Notes: generated by a model from the letters alone, not told the origin. Counted from the first letter of the stretch, positions 49,658-60,291 are shown. The stretch is 64,000 nucleotides of DNA from Mucinivorans hirudinis (GCA_000723505.1 HG934468.1:652798-716797); one strand, 5' to 3'. Translations and numbers: made by a program.

Positions 49658-50401
49658 TTAGTCAGCCAATTTTGCGCAAAGGAACTCGCGGTTCAGGCGT
49701 GCAATGTGCCCTACAGAAATACCCTTGGGGCACTCAGCCTCGCAAGCACGCGTGTTGGTGCAACCACCGAAACCAAGCTCATCCATCTTGGCAACCATAG
49801 CCTTAGCACGGCGTGCACCCTCTACGCGACCTTGTGGCAACAGTGCCAAACTCGACACGCGAGCCGCCACAAACAACATTGCCGAACCATTCTTACAAGT
49901 AGCCACGCAAGCACCGCAACCGATACACGAAGCCGCATCCATCGACTCGTCCGCCTCCTTCTTAGGAATCGCAATAGCATTCGCGTCGGGCACACCACCC
50001 GTATTCACCGATATGAAACCGCCGGCGTGCAAAATCTTGTCGTAAGAAGTTCTATCCACAACCAAATCTTTGATTACGGGAAAAGCCTTGCTACGCCAAG
50101 GTTCAATGGTGATTGTGTCGCCATCCTTGAAGCGGCGCATATGGAGCTGACAAGTGGTAATATCGTCATCCGGTCCGTGAGCGCGACCGTCAATATAGAG
50201 CGAGCACATACCGCAGATGCCCTCGCGGCAGTCGTGGTCAAACGCCACAGGCTCTTCGCCCTTGTGAATCAACTCGTTATTGAGAATGTCAAGCATTTCG
50301 AGGAATGAGCTACCCTCCGAAACATCGGTAACCTTATACTCAACGAATGCACCCTTATCTTTTGCACCGGCTTGTCGCCAGATTTTTAATGTTAAATTCA
50401 T
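49658..50401 (-). CDS. frdB: Fumarate reductase/succinate dehydrogenase iron-sulfur subunit
   Basis: 247 residues from [10 protein letters not shown] at 50401. The longer frame upstream is repeat DNA. The [2Fe-2S] cysteines are in CREGICGMC with CQLH, and the [4Fe-4S]/[3Fe-4S] ligands are in [11 protein letters not shown] and [14 protein letters not shown]. It passes electrons between menaquinol and the flavoprotein. Last gene of frdCAB. Confidence 0.95.
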   Translation of the reverse strand: MNLTLKIWRQAGAKDKGAFVEYKVTDVSEGSSFLEMLDILNNELIHKGEEPVAFDHDCREGICGMCSLYIDGRAHGPDDDITTCQLHMRRFKDGDTITIEPWRSKAFPVIKDLVVDRTSYDKILHAGGFISVNTGGVPDANAIAIPKKEADESMDAASCIGCGACVATCKNGSAMLFVAARVSSLALLPQGRVEGARRAKAMVAKMDELGFGGCTNTRACEAECPKGISVGHIARLNREFLCAKLAD

Positions 50402-50403
50402 TG

Positions 50404-50566
50404 TATTGTAATTTGTGAAATGTGAAATATGATTTTTGCGTGATTTGTGATGGTGTGATTTTGTTGTAATAATGTGATGTTGTGATTTGTAATTTAGTTT
50501 CATAAAACCAATCACATTTCACATTTCACATTTCACAAAATCACAACATCACAACGTCACAAATCA
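50404..50566. repeat. Imperfect inverted repeat of TCACA/TGTGA units in the frdA-frdB gap
   Basis: One half is TTTGTGA/TGTGATT-type (about 50411-50495), the other ATTTCACA/CATCACA-type (about 50510-50566). Together they can form a long, AT-rich imperfect hairpin on the frd mRNA. There is no ORF. Confidence 0.6.
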
Positions 50567-52510
50567 CTACTCCTTATAGTTACGTTGTGCTAGTTTAATA
50601 GCCTCGAATTTAAGCTCCTCTTTGTGGAAGATAGGCTCTTTGTTTTCGCCAGCGTACTCCCACACAGAGACATAAACATAGTGCTCGTCATCACGAAGAG
50701 CCTCACCCTCGGGGGTTTGATACTCCTCACGGAAGTGTCCGCCGCACGACTCATTGCGGTTCAAGGCATCGCGAGCCATCAACTCACCCATCTCCAAGAA
50801 GTCTGCCACGCGCAGCGCCTTCTCTATTTCGGGGTTGAAATCATCACCCTTGCCGGCAACCTTCACGTTCTTCCAGAACTCTTCGCGGAGCTTAGGAATT
50901 GCAGCGATAGCCTTCTCCAGACCCTCCTTGTTGCGCCCCATACCAACGTTGTCCCACATAATCAGACCAAGCTCCTTGTGGAACTCATCCACAGTCTTTG
51001 TGCCCTTCACAGCGAACAACTTAGCAACCTTGTCCTTGATTGCCTTTTCGGCAGCCGCAAACTCAGGGGCGTTTGTATCAACCTTCTTAGATTGAATTTC
51101 TGCCGACAAATAGTCGCCGATAGTATAGGGCAAAATGAAGTAACCGTCCGCAAGACCCTGCATCAAAGCCGATGCACCAAGACGGTTTGCACCGTGGTCA
51201 GAGAAGTTTGCCTCACCGATTGCATACAAGCCCGGAATTGTAGTCATCAAATTGTAATCCACCCAAATACCACCCATTGTGTAGTGAACGGCAGGGTAAA
51301 TCATCATAGGCTCTTCGTACGGGTTCACATCGACAATCTTTTCGTACATTTGGAAAAGGTTTCCGTAGCGTTCCTCGATAATATGTTTTCCGAGTCGGTT
51401 GATAGCTGTCGAGAAATCGAGGAATACAGCCAAACCTGTATTGTTCACGCCAAAGCCCGCATCACAACGCTCCTTGGCTGCACGCGAAGCGACATCGCGC
51501 GGAACAAGGTTTCCGAAGGCAGGATAGCGACGCTCCAAGTAGTAGTCGCGGTCTTCCTCCGGAATTTGTGATGCCTTTTTCGCACCACTGCGAATAGCCG
51601 CCACATCCTCTTTCTTCTTGGGCACCCAAATGCGACCGTCGTTACGCAACGACTCGGACATCAACGTCAGTTTCGACTGCTGAGTTCCGTGAACGGGAAT
51701 ACAAGTAGGGTGAATCTGAGTAAAGCAAGGGTTTGCAAAGAACGCCCCCTTCTTGTAACACTGCCAAGCAGCCGAACCGTTAGAGTTCATCGCATTGGTA
51801 GAGAGGAAGAAAACGTTGCCGTAACCACCCGTAGCAATCACTACGGCGTGTGCACCGTGACGCTCTATTTCGCCCGTAACCAAATTACGTGCAATGATAC
51901 CGCGAGCCTTGCCATCGATGAGAACTACGTCCAACATCTCGTGACGAGTGTAACTCTGAACGCGACCCAAACCGATATTACGATTCAAAGCCGCATAAGC
52001 ACCCAAGAGTAGTTGCTGCCCGGTCTGACCGCGAGCATAAAAAGTACGGCTCACTTGCGAACCGCCGAATGAGCGGTTATCAAGCAGCCCGCCATAGTCC
52101 CGTGCAAAGGGTACGCCCTGTGCAACACACTGGTCTATGATAAGGTTAGCCACCTCTGCCAGACGATAAACATTAGCCTCACGTGCACGGTAGTCACCCC
52201 CCTTGATTGTATCGTAAAAGAGGCGGTAAACCGAGTCATTATCATTTGGATAGTTCTTCGCCGCATTGATACCTCCCTGAGCGGCAATAGAGTGCGCACG
52301 GCGAGGTGAATCGCTGATACAGAAAGTTTTAACATTATACCCAAGCTCTGCCAACGAAGCAGCAGCCGATGCACCGCCAAGACCCGTACCAATTACGATA
52401 ACGTCTAATTTGCGTTTGTTGGCAGGCGAAACAACCTTAATAGATGCTTTATGTTTTCCCCACTTTTGGGTCAATTCCCCTTGTGGTATTTTTGAATCTA
52501 ATTTATTCAT
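50567..52510 (-). CDS. frdA: Fumarate reductase/succinate dehydrogenase flavoprotein subunit
   Basis: 647 residues, the length of the longer Bacteroidetes/epsilon type. FAD motif [22 protein letters not shown], the covalent-FAD region [18 protein letters not shown], the catalytic-site HPTCIPVHG and ARG-type [23 protein letters not shown]. It reduces fumarate to succinate in anaerobic respiration (or the reverse). In operon with frdC upstream and frdB downstream. Confidence 0.96.
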   Translation of the reverse strand: MNKLDSKIPQGELTQKWGKHKASIKVVSPANKRKLDVIVIGTGLGGASAAASLAELGYNVKTFCISDSPRRAHSIAAQGGINAAKNYPNDNDSVYRLFYDTIKGGDYRAREANVYRLAEVANLIIDQCVAQGVPFARDYGGLLDNRSFGGSQVSRTFYARGQTGQQLLLGAYAALNRNIGLGRVQSYTRHEMLDVVLIDGKARGIIARNLVTGEIERHGAHAVVIATGGYGNVFFLSTNAMNSNGSAAWQCYKKGAFFANPCFTQIHPTCIPVHGTQQSKLTLMSESLRNDGRIWVPKKKEDVAAIRSGAKKASQIPEEDRDYYLERRYPAFGNLVPRDVASRAAKERCDAGFGVNNTGLAVFLDFSTAINRLGKHIIEERYGNLFQMYEKIVDVNPYEEPMMIYPAVHYTMGGIWVDYNLMTTIPGLYAIGEANFSDHGANRLGASALMQGLADGYFILPYTIGDYLSAEIQSKKVDTNAPEFAAAEKAIKDKVAKLFAVKGTKTVDEFHKELGLIMWDNVGMGRNKEGLEKAIAAIPKLREEFWKNVKVAGKGDDFNPEIEKALRVADFLEMGELMARDALNRNESCGGHFREEYQTPEGEALRDDEHYVYVSVWEYAGENKEPIFHKEELKFEAIKLAQRNYKE

Positions 52511-52539
52511 TTTTTCAAATTTTTCAAATTGTTCAGAAG

Positions 52540-52585
52540 CTACTTCAACGACCTAAACGACCTAAAAGTCCTAAAAGTCCCATTT
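52540..52585. repeat. Short 9-bp tandem repeats in the frdC-frdA gap
   Basis: (CGACCTAAA)2 followed by (AGTCCTAAA) and AGTCCC, four degenerate units in a 77-base spacer. Probably slippage-prone spacer sequence. Confidence 0.5.
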
Positions 52586-52587
52586 TC

Positions 52588-53295
52588 TTAGCACGCGCCA
52601 CCGCACATTATACTTTTGATATAGAATACAATAACCACCAGTGCGAAAGCAAAGCAGATATATGTTGCAACCAATTTACCGATGCACTGAAGGCGTGGCA
52701 ACCACAGTTGGTTGTTCCAACCGATTGTTTGGAACGCGCTCCAGAAGCCGTGATTGAGGTGATACCACAACGCCACGAACCACACCAAATATAGAATTGA
52801 GTAGCAAGGATTGCTGAAATAGTACTGAATCAGCGATGCGCCGTCGGTTGGTGAAATAAGCATACCACCAATAGCAACTTCGTGATGACCAAGTATTTCC
52901 ACCAACTGCATCTTTGCCCAGAATTGCCACAAGTGCAGACCGATAAAGCCAACAATGATAAAGCCGAGAATCAACATATTCTTCGAAGCCCAAAGCACCT
53001 CCTTAGGACGTACCACTTTGGCATAGTGTTGATTACCGCGCGCTTTTTTGTTGTAGAGCGTGAGGGCGAACGAAAGCAAAATGTGGATAAGAAAACCGCC
53101 GGCAAGTATCAAACTTGCAGCCAGTGCATACCAGTTTGCGCCAAGAAAGTGGCAAATAGCATTGTAGCCCTCGGGCGAAAATACCGCAACAAGGTTCATC
53201 GTTGCGTGGAAGAGCAAGAAGAGAATTAGGAATCCCCCCGTGATGCTCATTACGAGTTTCTTCCCGATGGAAGAGCATAGTAGGTTGTTACTCAT
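52588..53295 (-). CDS. frdC: Fumarate reductase/succinate dehydrogenase cytochrome b subunit
   Basis: 235 residues, the b558-type single-subunit anchor. Five TM helices (GFLILFLLFHATMNLVAVF, ALAASLILAGGFLIHILLSF, MLILGFIIVGFIGLHLWQF, ILYLVWFVALWYHLNHGFW, YICFAFALVVIVFYI), with the heme-ligand His candidates in those segments (FHATM, FLIH, GLHLW, WYHLNHG). First gene of the operon. Promoter box TACCTTTG lies at 53343-53350 on the minus strand. Confidence 0.92.
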   Translation of the reverse strand: MSNNLLCSSIGKKLVMSITGGFLILFLLFHATMNLVAVFSPEGYNAICHFLGANWYALAASLILAGGFLIHILLSFALTLYNKKARGNQHYAKVVRPKEVLWASKNMLILGFIIVGFIGLHLWQFWAKMQLVEILGHHEVAIGGMLISPTDGASLIQYYFSNPCYSILYLVWFVALWYHLNHGFWSAFQTIGWNNQLWLPRLQCIGKLVATYICFAFALVVIVFYIKSIMCGGAC

Positions 53296-53342
53296 ATTGT
53301 TATTTGTTAAATTAATTGATTTCGGCAGTGTTATCTAAATAA

Positions 53343-53350
53343 CAAAGGTA
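53343..53350 (-). promoter_or_regulatory. -7 promoter box for frdCAB
   Basis: TACCTTTG on the minus strand, about 50 bases before the frdC ATG. Confidence 0.65.
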
Positions 53351-53539
53351 TAACTTTTTTCTCTAACTACAAACTCATTTGCTTGAATATGTACCTAAAA
53401 AAGGTTAAGCTAATGAACTACTCAAATTGGTATTAAGTATATATAGGAGTACTCTGAAAATTCCAAAACAACAACGGAAGATTCCTGTTAACTACCACAA
53501 GACGATGAATTATCAGAAGACCCCCATAGACACTCAAAG

Positions 53540-53572
53540 CAGTGGTTCGTTAAAAATTTTAACAAACCACTG
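53540..53572. repeat. Inverted repeat CAGTGGTT..AACCACTG
   Basis: A nearly perfect 16-bp stem (one mismatch) centred on AAAATTTT between the frd promoter region and the rubrerythrin terminator. The remaining bases from 53351 to 53590 show no ORF. Confidence 0.5.
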
Positions 53573-53589
53573 AAATAGATCATCAATAC

Positions 53590-53618
53590 AAAAGGGGGCT
53601 CATCGCCCCCTTTTCTTG
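53590..53618 (-). terminator. Rubrerythrin terminator
   Basis: AAAAGGGGGC pairs with GCCCCCTTTT around TCATC, directly after the rubrerythrin stop codon on the minus strand. Confidence 0.85.
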
Positions 53619-53619
53619 A

Positions 53620-54195
53620 CTAATAGTTTTCTTTCTTAGGCTCGTAATATGCCTGAGGATGATTGCAGGCAGGGCAGATTTCCGGTGCTTCCTTGCCCTC
53701 AAGTACATAGCCGCAGTTGCGACACTGCCACTCGATGGGTTCATCGCGCTGGAACACCTCGCCGGATGTAACACGCTCTAAAAGCTGAAGATAACGCTTC
53801 TCGTGCTCGTACTCAACCTTGGCAATTTGACGAAAAGTCTCCGCAATTTGCGGAAAACCCTCCTCGTCTGCCACTTTGGCAAAGCAGGGGTACAACTCCG
53901 ACCACTCCTCATTTTCACCTGCTGCCGCCTCGCGCAGGTTCGTCATTGTGTCGCCAATAACTCCGGCAGGGAACGACGCAGTGATTTCAACCATCCCCCC
54001 CTCCAAAAACTTAAAAAATGCTTCGGCGTGCTCCTTCTCTTGATTCGCCGTCTCGGTGAAGACTCCAGAAATTTGTTGGTAACCCTCCTTCGCAGCCTTA
54101 CTTGCAAAGAATGTGTAGCGGTTACGCGCTTGAGATTCGCCTGCAAATGCTTTCAACAGATTTTGCTCTGTTGCTGTCCCTTTTATGCTTTTCAT
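53620..54195 (-). CDS. rbr: Rubrerythrin
   Basis: 191 residues from MKSIKGTATEQNL at 54195. The open frame starts 18 codons earlier without support. Diiron ferritin-like domain: AFAGESQARNRYTFFASKA and ANQEKEHAEAFFKFLEGG then AKVEYEHEKRYLQLL. C-terminal rubredoxin CRNCGYVLEG..CPACNHPQAYYE. Reduces hydrogen peroxide in the cytoplasm of anaerobes. Promoter box TAACTTTG at 54318-54325 (minus), 123 bases upstream. Confidence 0.95.
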   Translation of the reverse strand: MKSIKGTATEQNLLKAFAGESQARNRYTFFASKAAKEGYQQISGVFTETANQEKEHAEAFFKFLEGGMVEITASFPAGVIGDTMTNLREAAAGENEEWSELYPCFAKVADEEGFPQIAETFRQIAKVEYEHEKRYLQLLERVTSGEVFQRDEPIEWQCRNCGYVLEGKEAPEICPACNHPQAYYEPKKENY

Positions 54196-54249
54196 AATAG
54201 TATTCGTTAAAAGTTGAATCGGAAATTTTCTATCTTTTGTAGTTATCAA

Positions 54250-54696
54250 CCGAGCGACATTTCAAATAAATAGAGTAAATAGGGCTCAATAATATTCGCT
54301 TGGTTGTTTACTAACAGCAAAGTTAGTAATAATTTCTATGTTTTCCAAATTTTTGTTTCCCCAAAATTTCAACCTCCTACTATCCCCCTACGGCTTTATT
54401 TGACAATCCGTTACAAAAACTTTTAATTGGCTGAAATTTGATACAACACCCCTAGCACGTGCCGCACACCTTCACAAAGATAAACACTTGGTATTGTGCA
54501 CAAAAAAGAGACCAAGGCAGACGCCCGTTGAGAGGAACAAAAAACACTAAGACGCATTACTAATCAACAAAGTTGCCCAAAATACAACTCCACCCGTATG
54601 GTCTATATCAAAATTTAGAGTACATTTGCACCTACATTTTAGGAGGCTTCTAAAAATTCAAAAATTAATCCGGAAGCCCCCATCAAAAGGTTAACG
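54250..54696. other. Divergent intergenic region rubrerythrin / SDR
   Basis: 447 bases without an ORF. Seen here: TAACTTTG on the minus strand (54318-54325) for rubrerythrin and TACATTTG on the plus strand (54621-54628) for the SDR gene. A GGAGGCTTC..GGAAGCCCC inverted stretch lies at 54642-54680 before the SDR start. Nothing else recognisable. Confidence 0.5.
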
Positions 54697-55425
54697 ATGG
54701 AAAAGACTGTATTGATTACCGGGGCGACCTCGGGCATAGGCGAAGCTACGGCGCGAAGATTGACAGAGGATGGTTACTCGGTCATTATCACGGGCAGACG
54801 TGCAGACCGTCTCGAAAAATTGGGCGACGAACTCCAAGCCACAACACTCTGTTTCGACATTCGCGACCGCGAACAGACCCTCACCGCGCTATCACTCATC
54901 GAACGGGTAGACGTATTGGTCAATAATGCCGGATTAGCTGCCGGTCTGGAACATATAGATGTGGGCGACTACCGCGACTGGGAGGCGATGATTGACACTA
55001 ACATTAAAGGTGTACTTTGGGCTACACAAGCCATTGTTCCCAAGATGATTGAAGCAGGCGGCGGCTATATTGTCAATATCGGTTCGATTGCGGGCATTCA
55101 AACCTACGAAAATGGCGCGGTCTACTGCGCGAGCAAACACGCAATGCACGCCCTCTCGCAGGGGATGCGAATTGATTTGCTCAGCCACAATATTCGGGTG
55201 ACCGAGATTCGCCCGGGGATGGTAGAAACCGAGTTTTCCGAAGTTCGCTTCCACGGAGATGCAGAACGGGCAAAAGGAGTCTATAAAGGTGTCGAACCAC
55301 TGACCGGCGATGACATTGCACGCACCATTGCGTGGGTTCTATCGCAGCCTCCTCACGTAAATATCAATGATATAGAAATTACTCCGACAGCACAGGCTTC
55401 GGCGTATTATACTTTTAGAAAGTGA
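54697..55425 (+). CDS. SDR-family NAD(P)-dependent oxidoreductase
   Basis: 242 residues, classical SDR: TGATSGIGEATARRL (TGxxxGxG), DVLVNNAGLAAG, the catalytic Ser in VNIGSIAG and YCASKHAM (Tyr-x-x-x-Lys). Close to YdfG-like serine/3-hydroxy acid dehydrogenases. The stop overlaps the GTG start of the LuxE-like gene, so the two are co-translated. Confidence 0.9.
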   Translation: MEKTVLITGATSGIGEATARRLTEDGYSVIITGRRADRLEKLGDELQATTLCFDIRDREQTLTALSLIERVDVLVNNAGLAAGLEHIDVGDYRDWEAMIDTNIKGVLWATQAIVPKMIEAGGGYIVNIGSIAGIQTYENGAVYCASKHAMHALSQGMRIDLLSHNIRVTEIRPGMVETEFSEVRFHGDAERAKGVYKGVEPLTGDDIARTIAWVLSQPPHVNINDIEITPTAQASAYYTFRK

Positions 55426-56372
55426 ACATCTTCTCGATAGACTCGCGCGAGAAATTTGAACAAGCGGCAATGGAGACCTACCATTTTCAGGTGGAACATT
55501 GCGCGCCCTATGGGCGTTACGTATCACTTATTGGAGCGCAAGTGGAACGGTTTGAGGATATTCCGTTTCTGCCTATCGAGCTCTTCAAAACTCAAAAGAT
55601 ATATTGCAGCAAGGCTAAGCCTGAGGCTACCTTCACCAGCAGCGGCACAACAGGCAGCGAAACCTCGCGCCACTATGTTGCTTCACTGAAACTCTATGAG
55701 CAGAGTTTTATTAATTGTTTTAGATATTTTTATGGCGAACCGAATGAATACTCTATTTTTTCATTACTGCCATCGTATTTGGAACGGGAAGGTTCATCGC
55801 TGGCATATATGGCTGAATACCTACATAAACTCAACCCCACGAAAGGCGGATTCTATCTCTACGACTTCTCGAAATTGGCAACAGAACTGTCAAGGGCAAA
55901 GGCTAACGGTGAAAAAATCCTGCTTCTTGGGGTAACCTTTGCACTTCTCGATTTTGCAGAACAATTTCGGGCAGACCTAAGTGGCACTGTGGTGATGGAA
56001 ACGGGGGGAATGAAAGGGCGCAAGCGTGAAATTCCGCGAGAGGAGTTGCACAAAATCCTGTGCAATAGTTTTAATGTAGATAATATCCATTCCGAATACG
56101 GGATGACCGAGATGCTTTCGCAAGGATACTCTCGCGGCGGCGGAGTGTTCCGGTGCCCACCTTGGGTTGATGTCTCGCTACGTTCACTCCAAAATCCGCT
56201 GGCACCAGCCGAAATCAAGGGGGGCATAAATATCATCGACTTGGCAAATCGTCACTCTTGCTCGTTTCTGGCTACGGGAGATTACGGACGCTTAAACGAA
56301 GACGGTTCATTTGAAATTGCGGGGCGAATCTCAGGTGAGCAGCTTCGAGGTTGCAATATGCTCTACCATTAA
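55422..56372 (+). CDS. LuxE/PaaK-like acyl-protein synthetase
   Basis: 316 residues from GTG 55422. TFTSSGTTGSETSRH is the adenylate-forming P-loop-like motif. SLAYMAEYLHKL, METGGMKGRKREIPREEL and HSEYGMTEMLSQGYSRGGGVFRCPPWV are typical of the LuxE family, which activates fatty acids for transfer. With the SDR it may form a small acyl-activation and reduction unit. The natural substrate is unknown. Confidence 0.85.
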   Translation: MNIFSIDSREKFEQAAMETYHFQVEHCAPYGRYVSLIGAQVERFEDIPFLPIELFKTQKIYCSKAKPEATFTSSGTTGSETSRHYVASLKLYEQSFINCFRYFYGEPNEYSIFSLLPSYLEREGSSLAYMAEYLHKLNPTKGGFYLYDFSKLATELSRAKANGEKILLLGVTFALLDFAEQFRADLSGTVVMETGGMKGRKREIPREELHKILCNSFNVDNIHSEYGMTEMLSQGYSRGGGVFRCPPWVDVSLRSLQNPLAPAEIKGGINIIDLANRHSCSFLATGDYGRLNEDGSFEIAGRISGEQLRGCNMLYH

Positions 56373-56507
56373 GGGGGCTTATATCTTATTTGGCAACCAT
56401 CATCTTGGGCTTGTTGCGAGGAGTGTTCCGTTGCTCTTTTGGGATTTTTAACAATAAGATTTTTTGTTAAATTTTCCGTTTTTTTGTGAAAAACCCATAA
56501 TTAATTC

Positions 56508-56515
56508 TACTTTTG
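56508..56515 (+). promoter_or_regulatory. -7 promoter box for dapA
   Basis: TACTTTTG, 24 bases before the dapA ATG. An upstream TTTTTTTGTG (about 56480) is placed for the -33 element. Confidence 0.7.
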
Positions 56516-56539
56516 CAATAATTTTTAGAAAGATAAAGA

Positions 56540-57433
56540 ATGAGCAAACATATTTTTCACGGAGTGGGAGTAGCATTGATTACCCCCTTTGATAAAGATG
56601 GTGCCGTGGATTTCACCGCTCTTGAAGCCGTTGTGGATTACGTGACTGCAGCAGGAGCTGATTTCTTGGTTGTTATGGGTACAACGGCAGAAAATGCCAC
56701 ACTTACCAAAGAGGAAAAGCACGACATTCTGCGCACGGTAGTGAAGCGTAACAAAGGAAAGCTACCGATAGTATACGGAGTGGGCGGCAACAACACAGCC
56801 GAAACAATCAACACCTTGAAAACGTCTGACTTGGAGGGCGTAGATGGCATCCTTTCCGTGGTTCCATACTACAACAAGCCCAATCAAGAGGGCATATACG
56901 CCCACTTCGCCGAGGTATTGAAAAATTCGCAGCTACCGGTGATTCTATACAATGTACCCGCAAGAACAGGTGTAAATATGACGGCAACAACAACCCTAAA
57001 GTTGGCGAACGACTTTCGGGGCAGGGCAGTTGCTGTGAAGGAGGCTTCCGGCAACCTATCGCAGGCGGCATATATACTCAAAGGGCGTCCAGAGGGATTT
57101 GCGCTGCTCTCGGGGGATGACAACTTGACACTACCACTGGCTGCGCTAGGAGCAGACGGAGTAATATCTGTATCAGCCAATGCCTTTCCATCAAAATTCT
57201 CGCAAATGGTGCATAAAGCGCTTGAGGGTGACCTGCGCAGTGCGGCACCACTAAATCTCGAACTTCACTCTGTAACAGATATGCTCTTCGAGGAGGGCAA
57301 TCCGGCGGGCGTGAAAGCAGCTCTAAGCTACAAAGGATTAATTCTTAACAAATTAAGACTACCTCTTACTCCCATAAGCAAAAATTTGGAAGAGAAAATA
57401 GTTCAACAAATACTCTGCCACGGGCTCTATTAA
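56540..57433 (+). CDS. dapA: 4-hydroxy-tetrahydrodipicolinate synthase
   Basis: 297 residues, TIM barrel. GTTAENATLTKEEK carries the substrate-binding Thr-Thr, PVILYNVPARTG the catalytic Tyr, and AVKEASGNL the Schiff-base Lys. Condenses pyruvate with aspartate semialdehyde for lysine and meso-DAP synthesis. The next gene starts 12 bases later. Confidence 0.95.
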   Translation: MSKHIFHGVGVALITPFDKDGAVDFTALEAVVDYVTAAGADFLVVMGTTAENATLTKEEKHDILRTVVKRNKGKLPIVYGVGGNNTAETINTLKTSDLEGVDGILSVVPYYNKPNQEGIYAHFAEVLKNSQLPVILYNVPARTGVNMTATTTLKLANDFRGRAVAVKEASGNLSQAAYILKGRPEGFALLSGDDNLTLPLAALGADGVISVSANAFPSKFSQMVHKALEGDLRSAAPLNLELHSVTDMLFEEGNPAGVKAALSYKGLILNKLRLPLTPISKNLEEKIVQQILCHGLY

Positions 57434-57445
57434 ACGTGTGATTTA

Positions 57446-58654
57446 ATGTTCGATATAATAGTAGTAGGCGGCGGTGTTGCCGGATTGATGGCTGCCGGCA
57501 CTGCTGCTGAGCGCGGCTTGCGGGTTGTATTGCTCGAAAAGATGGAGAAACCGGCTCGCAAACTCCGAATCACGGGCAAGGGACGGTGCAATGTAACCAA
57601 TACTCGCCCACAGAAAGAGTTTTTAGAGAAGGTGGAGCAGGGCGCTGATTTTGTGCGATTTGCTTTTGAACAATTTGACAACCGCGCCACAATAAATTTC
57701 TTTGAAAAGATAGGCGTACCATTGATTGAGGAGCGAGGCGGAAGGGTCTTTCCGGCAAGCGGTCGCGCTGTGGATATAGCCGAGGCGCTGGTGAATTGGT
57801 GCAAACGTCAAGGGGTGGATATTCGCTGCAATACTAAAGTAATTGGCATCGAGGGAGATTTTGTTGTGAAGAGCAATAGGGGAGAATTTCGCACAAAAAA
57901 GGTTATAATAACCACGGGGGGAGTGAGTTATCCGCTGACAGGCAGCACTGGAGACGGCTACGATTTTGCATATGAATTGGGGCACGAAATTGTGCCGCTA
58001 CGCCCCTCGCTTGTCCCCCTGCAAATTGACGATATTGCAGACTATAAAAAACTTCAACTGCGCAATGTAGGTGTCAAACTATTGATAAATAACATTGTTA
58101 GTGACGAAAAATTCGGAGATGTCGATTTCACGGATGTGGCACTGTCGGGTGCTACGATTATTCAGTTGAGCAGACGGGTTGTGGATGCAATAGACTTCAA
58201 AAAAGGGGTTATCATTGAGATAGATTTAAAGCCTGCTCTGTCCATCGAAAAATTACGGGGGAGGATTGAGCGTGAAATAGAGAGTTTGAGGGGTGCAACC
58301 TTCAAAGTCCTATTACAGAAGCTCACACCCTCATCGCTCCACAAAAAAATCTCCCGCGATACTAAAATAAATATAAACAAACCCCTTGGTATGTTCACCG
58401 AGAACGACACACTAACACTCATAGGCGTGCTAAAAGGGTTGAGGTTCGAGGTGAAGGATTATCGTCCTTATGCTGAGGCTATTATCACGGCTGGTGGCGT
58501 AAGTTTGGATGAGATTGATGAACGCACGATGGAGTCGAAAAAGGTGAAAGGGCTCTACTTTGCGGGCGAGGTGATGGATGTGGATTGTGCAACGGGCGGA
58601 TACAATATCCAGATGGCTCTATCGACGGCGGTATTGGCGGCGAAAAATTTTTAG
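57446..58654 (+). CDS. HI0933/YhiN-family FAD-dependent oxidoreductase
   Basis: 402 residues. DIIVVGGGVAGLMAAGTAAERG (Rossmann GxGxxG), KLRITGKGRCNVTNT, TGGVSYPLTGSTGDGYDFA and the C-terminal TAGGVSLDEID...GLYFAGEVMDVDCATGGYNIQMALSTA identify the HI0933-like flavoprotein family. The substrate is unknown. Same operon as dapA. Confidence 0.9.
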   Translation: MFDIIVVGGGVAGLMAAGTAAERGLRVVLLEKMEKPARKLRITGKGRCNVTNTRPQKEFLEKVEQGADFVRFAFEQFDNRATINFFEKIGVPLIEERGGRVFPASGRAVDIAEALVNWCKRQGVDIRCNTKVIGIEGDFVVKSNRGEFRTKKVIITTGGVSYPLTGSTGDGYDFAYELGHEIVPLRPSLVPLQIDDIADYKKLQLRNVGVKLLINNIVSDEKFGDVDFTDVALSGATIIQLSRRVVDAIDFKKGVIIEIDLKPALSIEKLRGRIEREIESLRGATFKVLLQKLTPSSLHKKISRDTKININKPLGMFTENDTLTLIGVLKGLRFEVKDYRPYAEAIITAGGVSLDEIDERTMESKKVKGLYFAGEVMDVDCATGGYNIQMALSTAVLAAKNF

Positions 58655-58684
58655 ATAAAATTTTGTTTTTACAAAAAATTATCT

Positions 58685-58692
58685 TACCTTTG
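58685..58692 (+). promoter_or_regulatory. -7 promoter box for tRNA-Glu
   Basis: TACCTTTG, 20 bases before the tRNA 5' end. Confidence 0.65.
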
Positions 58693-58712
58693 CACTCGCA
58701 AAAGAAAAGAAT

Positions 58713-58784
58713 GGCCCATTCGTCTATCGGTTAGGACGCAAGATTTTCATTCTTGTAAGAGGGGTTCGATTCCCCTATGGGCTA
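58713..58784 (+). tRNA. tRNA-Glu (TTC anticodon)
   Basis: GGCCCAT pairs with ATGGGCT (one G-U), the D-arm is in CGTCTATCGGTTAGGACG, the anticodon stem CAAGA/TCTTG encloses TTTTCAT with anticodon TTC, and the T-arm AGGGG-TTCGATT-CCCCT is canonical. CCA is not encoded. Confidence 0.95.
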
Positions 58785-58885
58785 CTTTTTTATGATAAAT
58801 TATTGGTTTATCGAAAGAAAAGAGTTTACACAAAAACCTGTTAGACTATTGTCTGACAGGTTTTGTTTTTATCACCATTTTTACC

Positions 58886-58893
58886 TAACTTTG
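58886..58893 (+). promoter_or_regulatory. -7 promoter box for der
   Basis: TAACTTTG, about 50 bases before the ATG at 58945. Confidence 0.65.
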
Positions 58894-58944
58894 AACTCGA
58901 TTAGTTGTAACTAAAAACTAATCACTAAACACTAAAAACTAACT

Positions 58945-60291
58945 ATGATAGTTGCAATAGTAGGTCGCCCGAACGTGGGCAAATCAACACTTTTTAACAG
59001 AATGGTCGGAGGCAGAGCCGCAATCGTGGATGCCACCGAGGGAACCACGCGCGACCGTCACTACGGCAAAACAGACTGGAACGGACGCGAATTTACGGTT
59101 ATCGACACGGGCGGTTTCACGGTCAATTCCGAGGATATTTTCGAAAAGGAGATTTGCCGCCAAGTCGAGATAGCAATCCAAGAGGCTGACGTAGTGGTCT
59201 TTATGGTTGACGTGGAGGTGGGTATCACAGACCTAGACCAAGCGATGGCAAACATTCTGCGCCGGGTGAAGAAACCGGTAATTATGGTTGTCAATAAGGT
59301 GGATAATTCGGCGCGCAATCTGCACAGCTTCGAGTTCTACGGACTCGGCTTAGGCGAACCGTTCACTGTTTCGTCGATGTCGGGTAGTGGTACGGGTGAG
59401 GTGATGGATGCCATTGTGGAGGCTCTCCCCAATGAAAAAGAGCAGGAGATAGCCGTAGACGAAGAGGGGTTAGAGATTAAAAAGGTAAACGTTACCTTGC
59501 CGCGCATTACCGTTGTCGGTCGTCCGAATGTTGGTAAAAGCTCGCTCACAAACGCCCTGCTTGGCGTTCAGAGAAACATTGTCACACCCATTGCCGGTAC
59601 CACGCGCGATGCTATCGACTCATATTATAATAAGTTCGGCTACGAGTTTACTCTGATTGACACTGCCGGGCTGCGCAAAAAGCAGAAGGTAAATGAGGAT
59701 TTAGAGTTCTATTCTGTGTTGCGCTCCATACGCGCCATAGAAAATAGTGATGTGGTGATTATGATGCTCGATGCCTCGAACGGGGATGGGGTTGATGCTC
59801 AGGATATGAATATTTTTCACCTGATAGTGAAAAATAAAAAGGGGTGCGTTATCGTTATCAACAAGTGGGACTTGGTGGAGAACAAGCAGACCAACACGGC
59901 GCGCGATTTTGCCGATAATATCAAACGCAAACTTGCACCCTTCAATGATGTGCCTATTATCTTCACCAGTGTTACGGATAAGCAACGAATTTTCGATGTT
60001 GTAAAGAGCGCGATGCAGGTTTACGAGAATCGTAAACGACGCGTTCCCACTTCACAACTCAACGAATTTATTTTGCCCATCATCGAGCAGACACCACCAC
60101 CTGCCGTAAAGGGTAAATACATACGTATAAAGTATGCAACAATGCTCCCATCCCCCACCCCATCGTTTGCTTTTTTTGTCAACCTGCCCCAATATATAAA
60201 AGACCCCTATCGCCGCTTTTTAGAGAATAAAATCCGCGCACAGTGGGATTATACGGGATGCCCATTGCAAATATTTTTTAGGCAGAAATAA
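58945..60291 (+). CDS. der: GTPase Der (EngA), ribosome biogenesis
   Basis: 448 residues with two consecutive G domains. The first starts [16 protein letters not shown] (residues 5-20) with DTGGF and NKVD. The second starts [16 protein letters not shown] (about 190) with DTAGLRKK and NKWDLVE. A KH-like C-terminal domain ends the protein. Needed for 50S subunit assembly. It starts right at [10 protein letters not shown], as usual. Confidence 0.96.
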   Translation: MIVAIVGRPNVGKSTLFNRMVGGRAAIVDATEGTTRDRHYGKTDWNGREFTVIDTGGFTVNSEDIFEKEICRQVEIAIQEADVVVFMVDVEVGITDLDQAMANILRRVKKPVIMVVNKVDNSARNLHSFEFYGLGLGEPFTVSSMSGSGTGEVMDAIVEALPNEKEQEIAVDEEGLEIKKVNVTLPRITVVGRPNVGKSSLTNALLGVQRNIVTPIAGTTRDAIDSYYNKFGYEFTLIDTAGLRKKQKVNEDLEFYSVLRSIRAIENSDVVIMMLDASNGDGVDAQDMNIFHLIVKNKKGCVIVINKWDLVENKQTNTARDFADNIKRKLAPFNDVPIIFTSVTDKQRIFDVVKSAMQVYENRKRRVPTSQLNEFILPIIEQTPPPAVKGKYIRIKYATMLPSPTPSFAFFVNLPQYIKDPYRRFLENKIRAQWDYTGCPLQIFFRQK

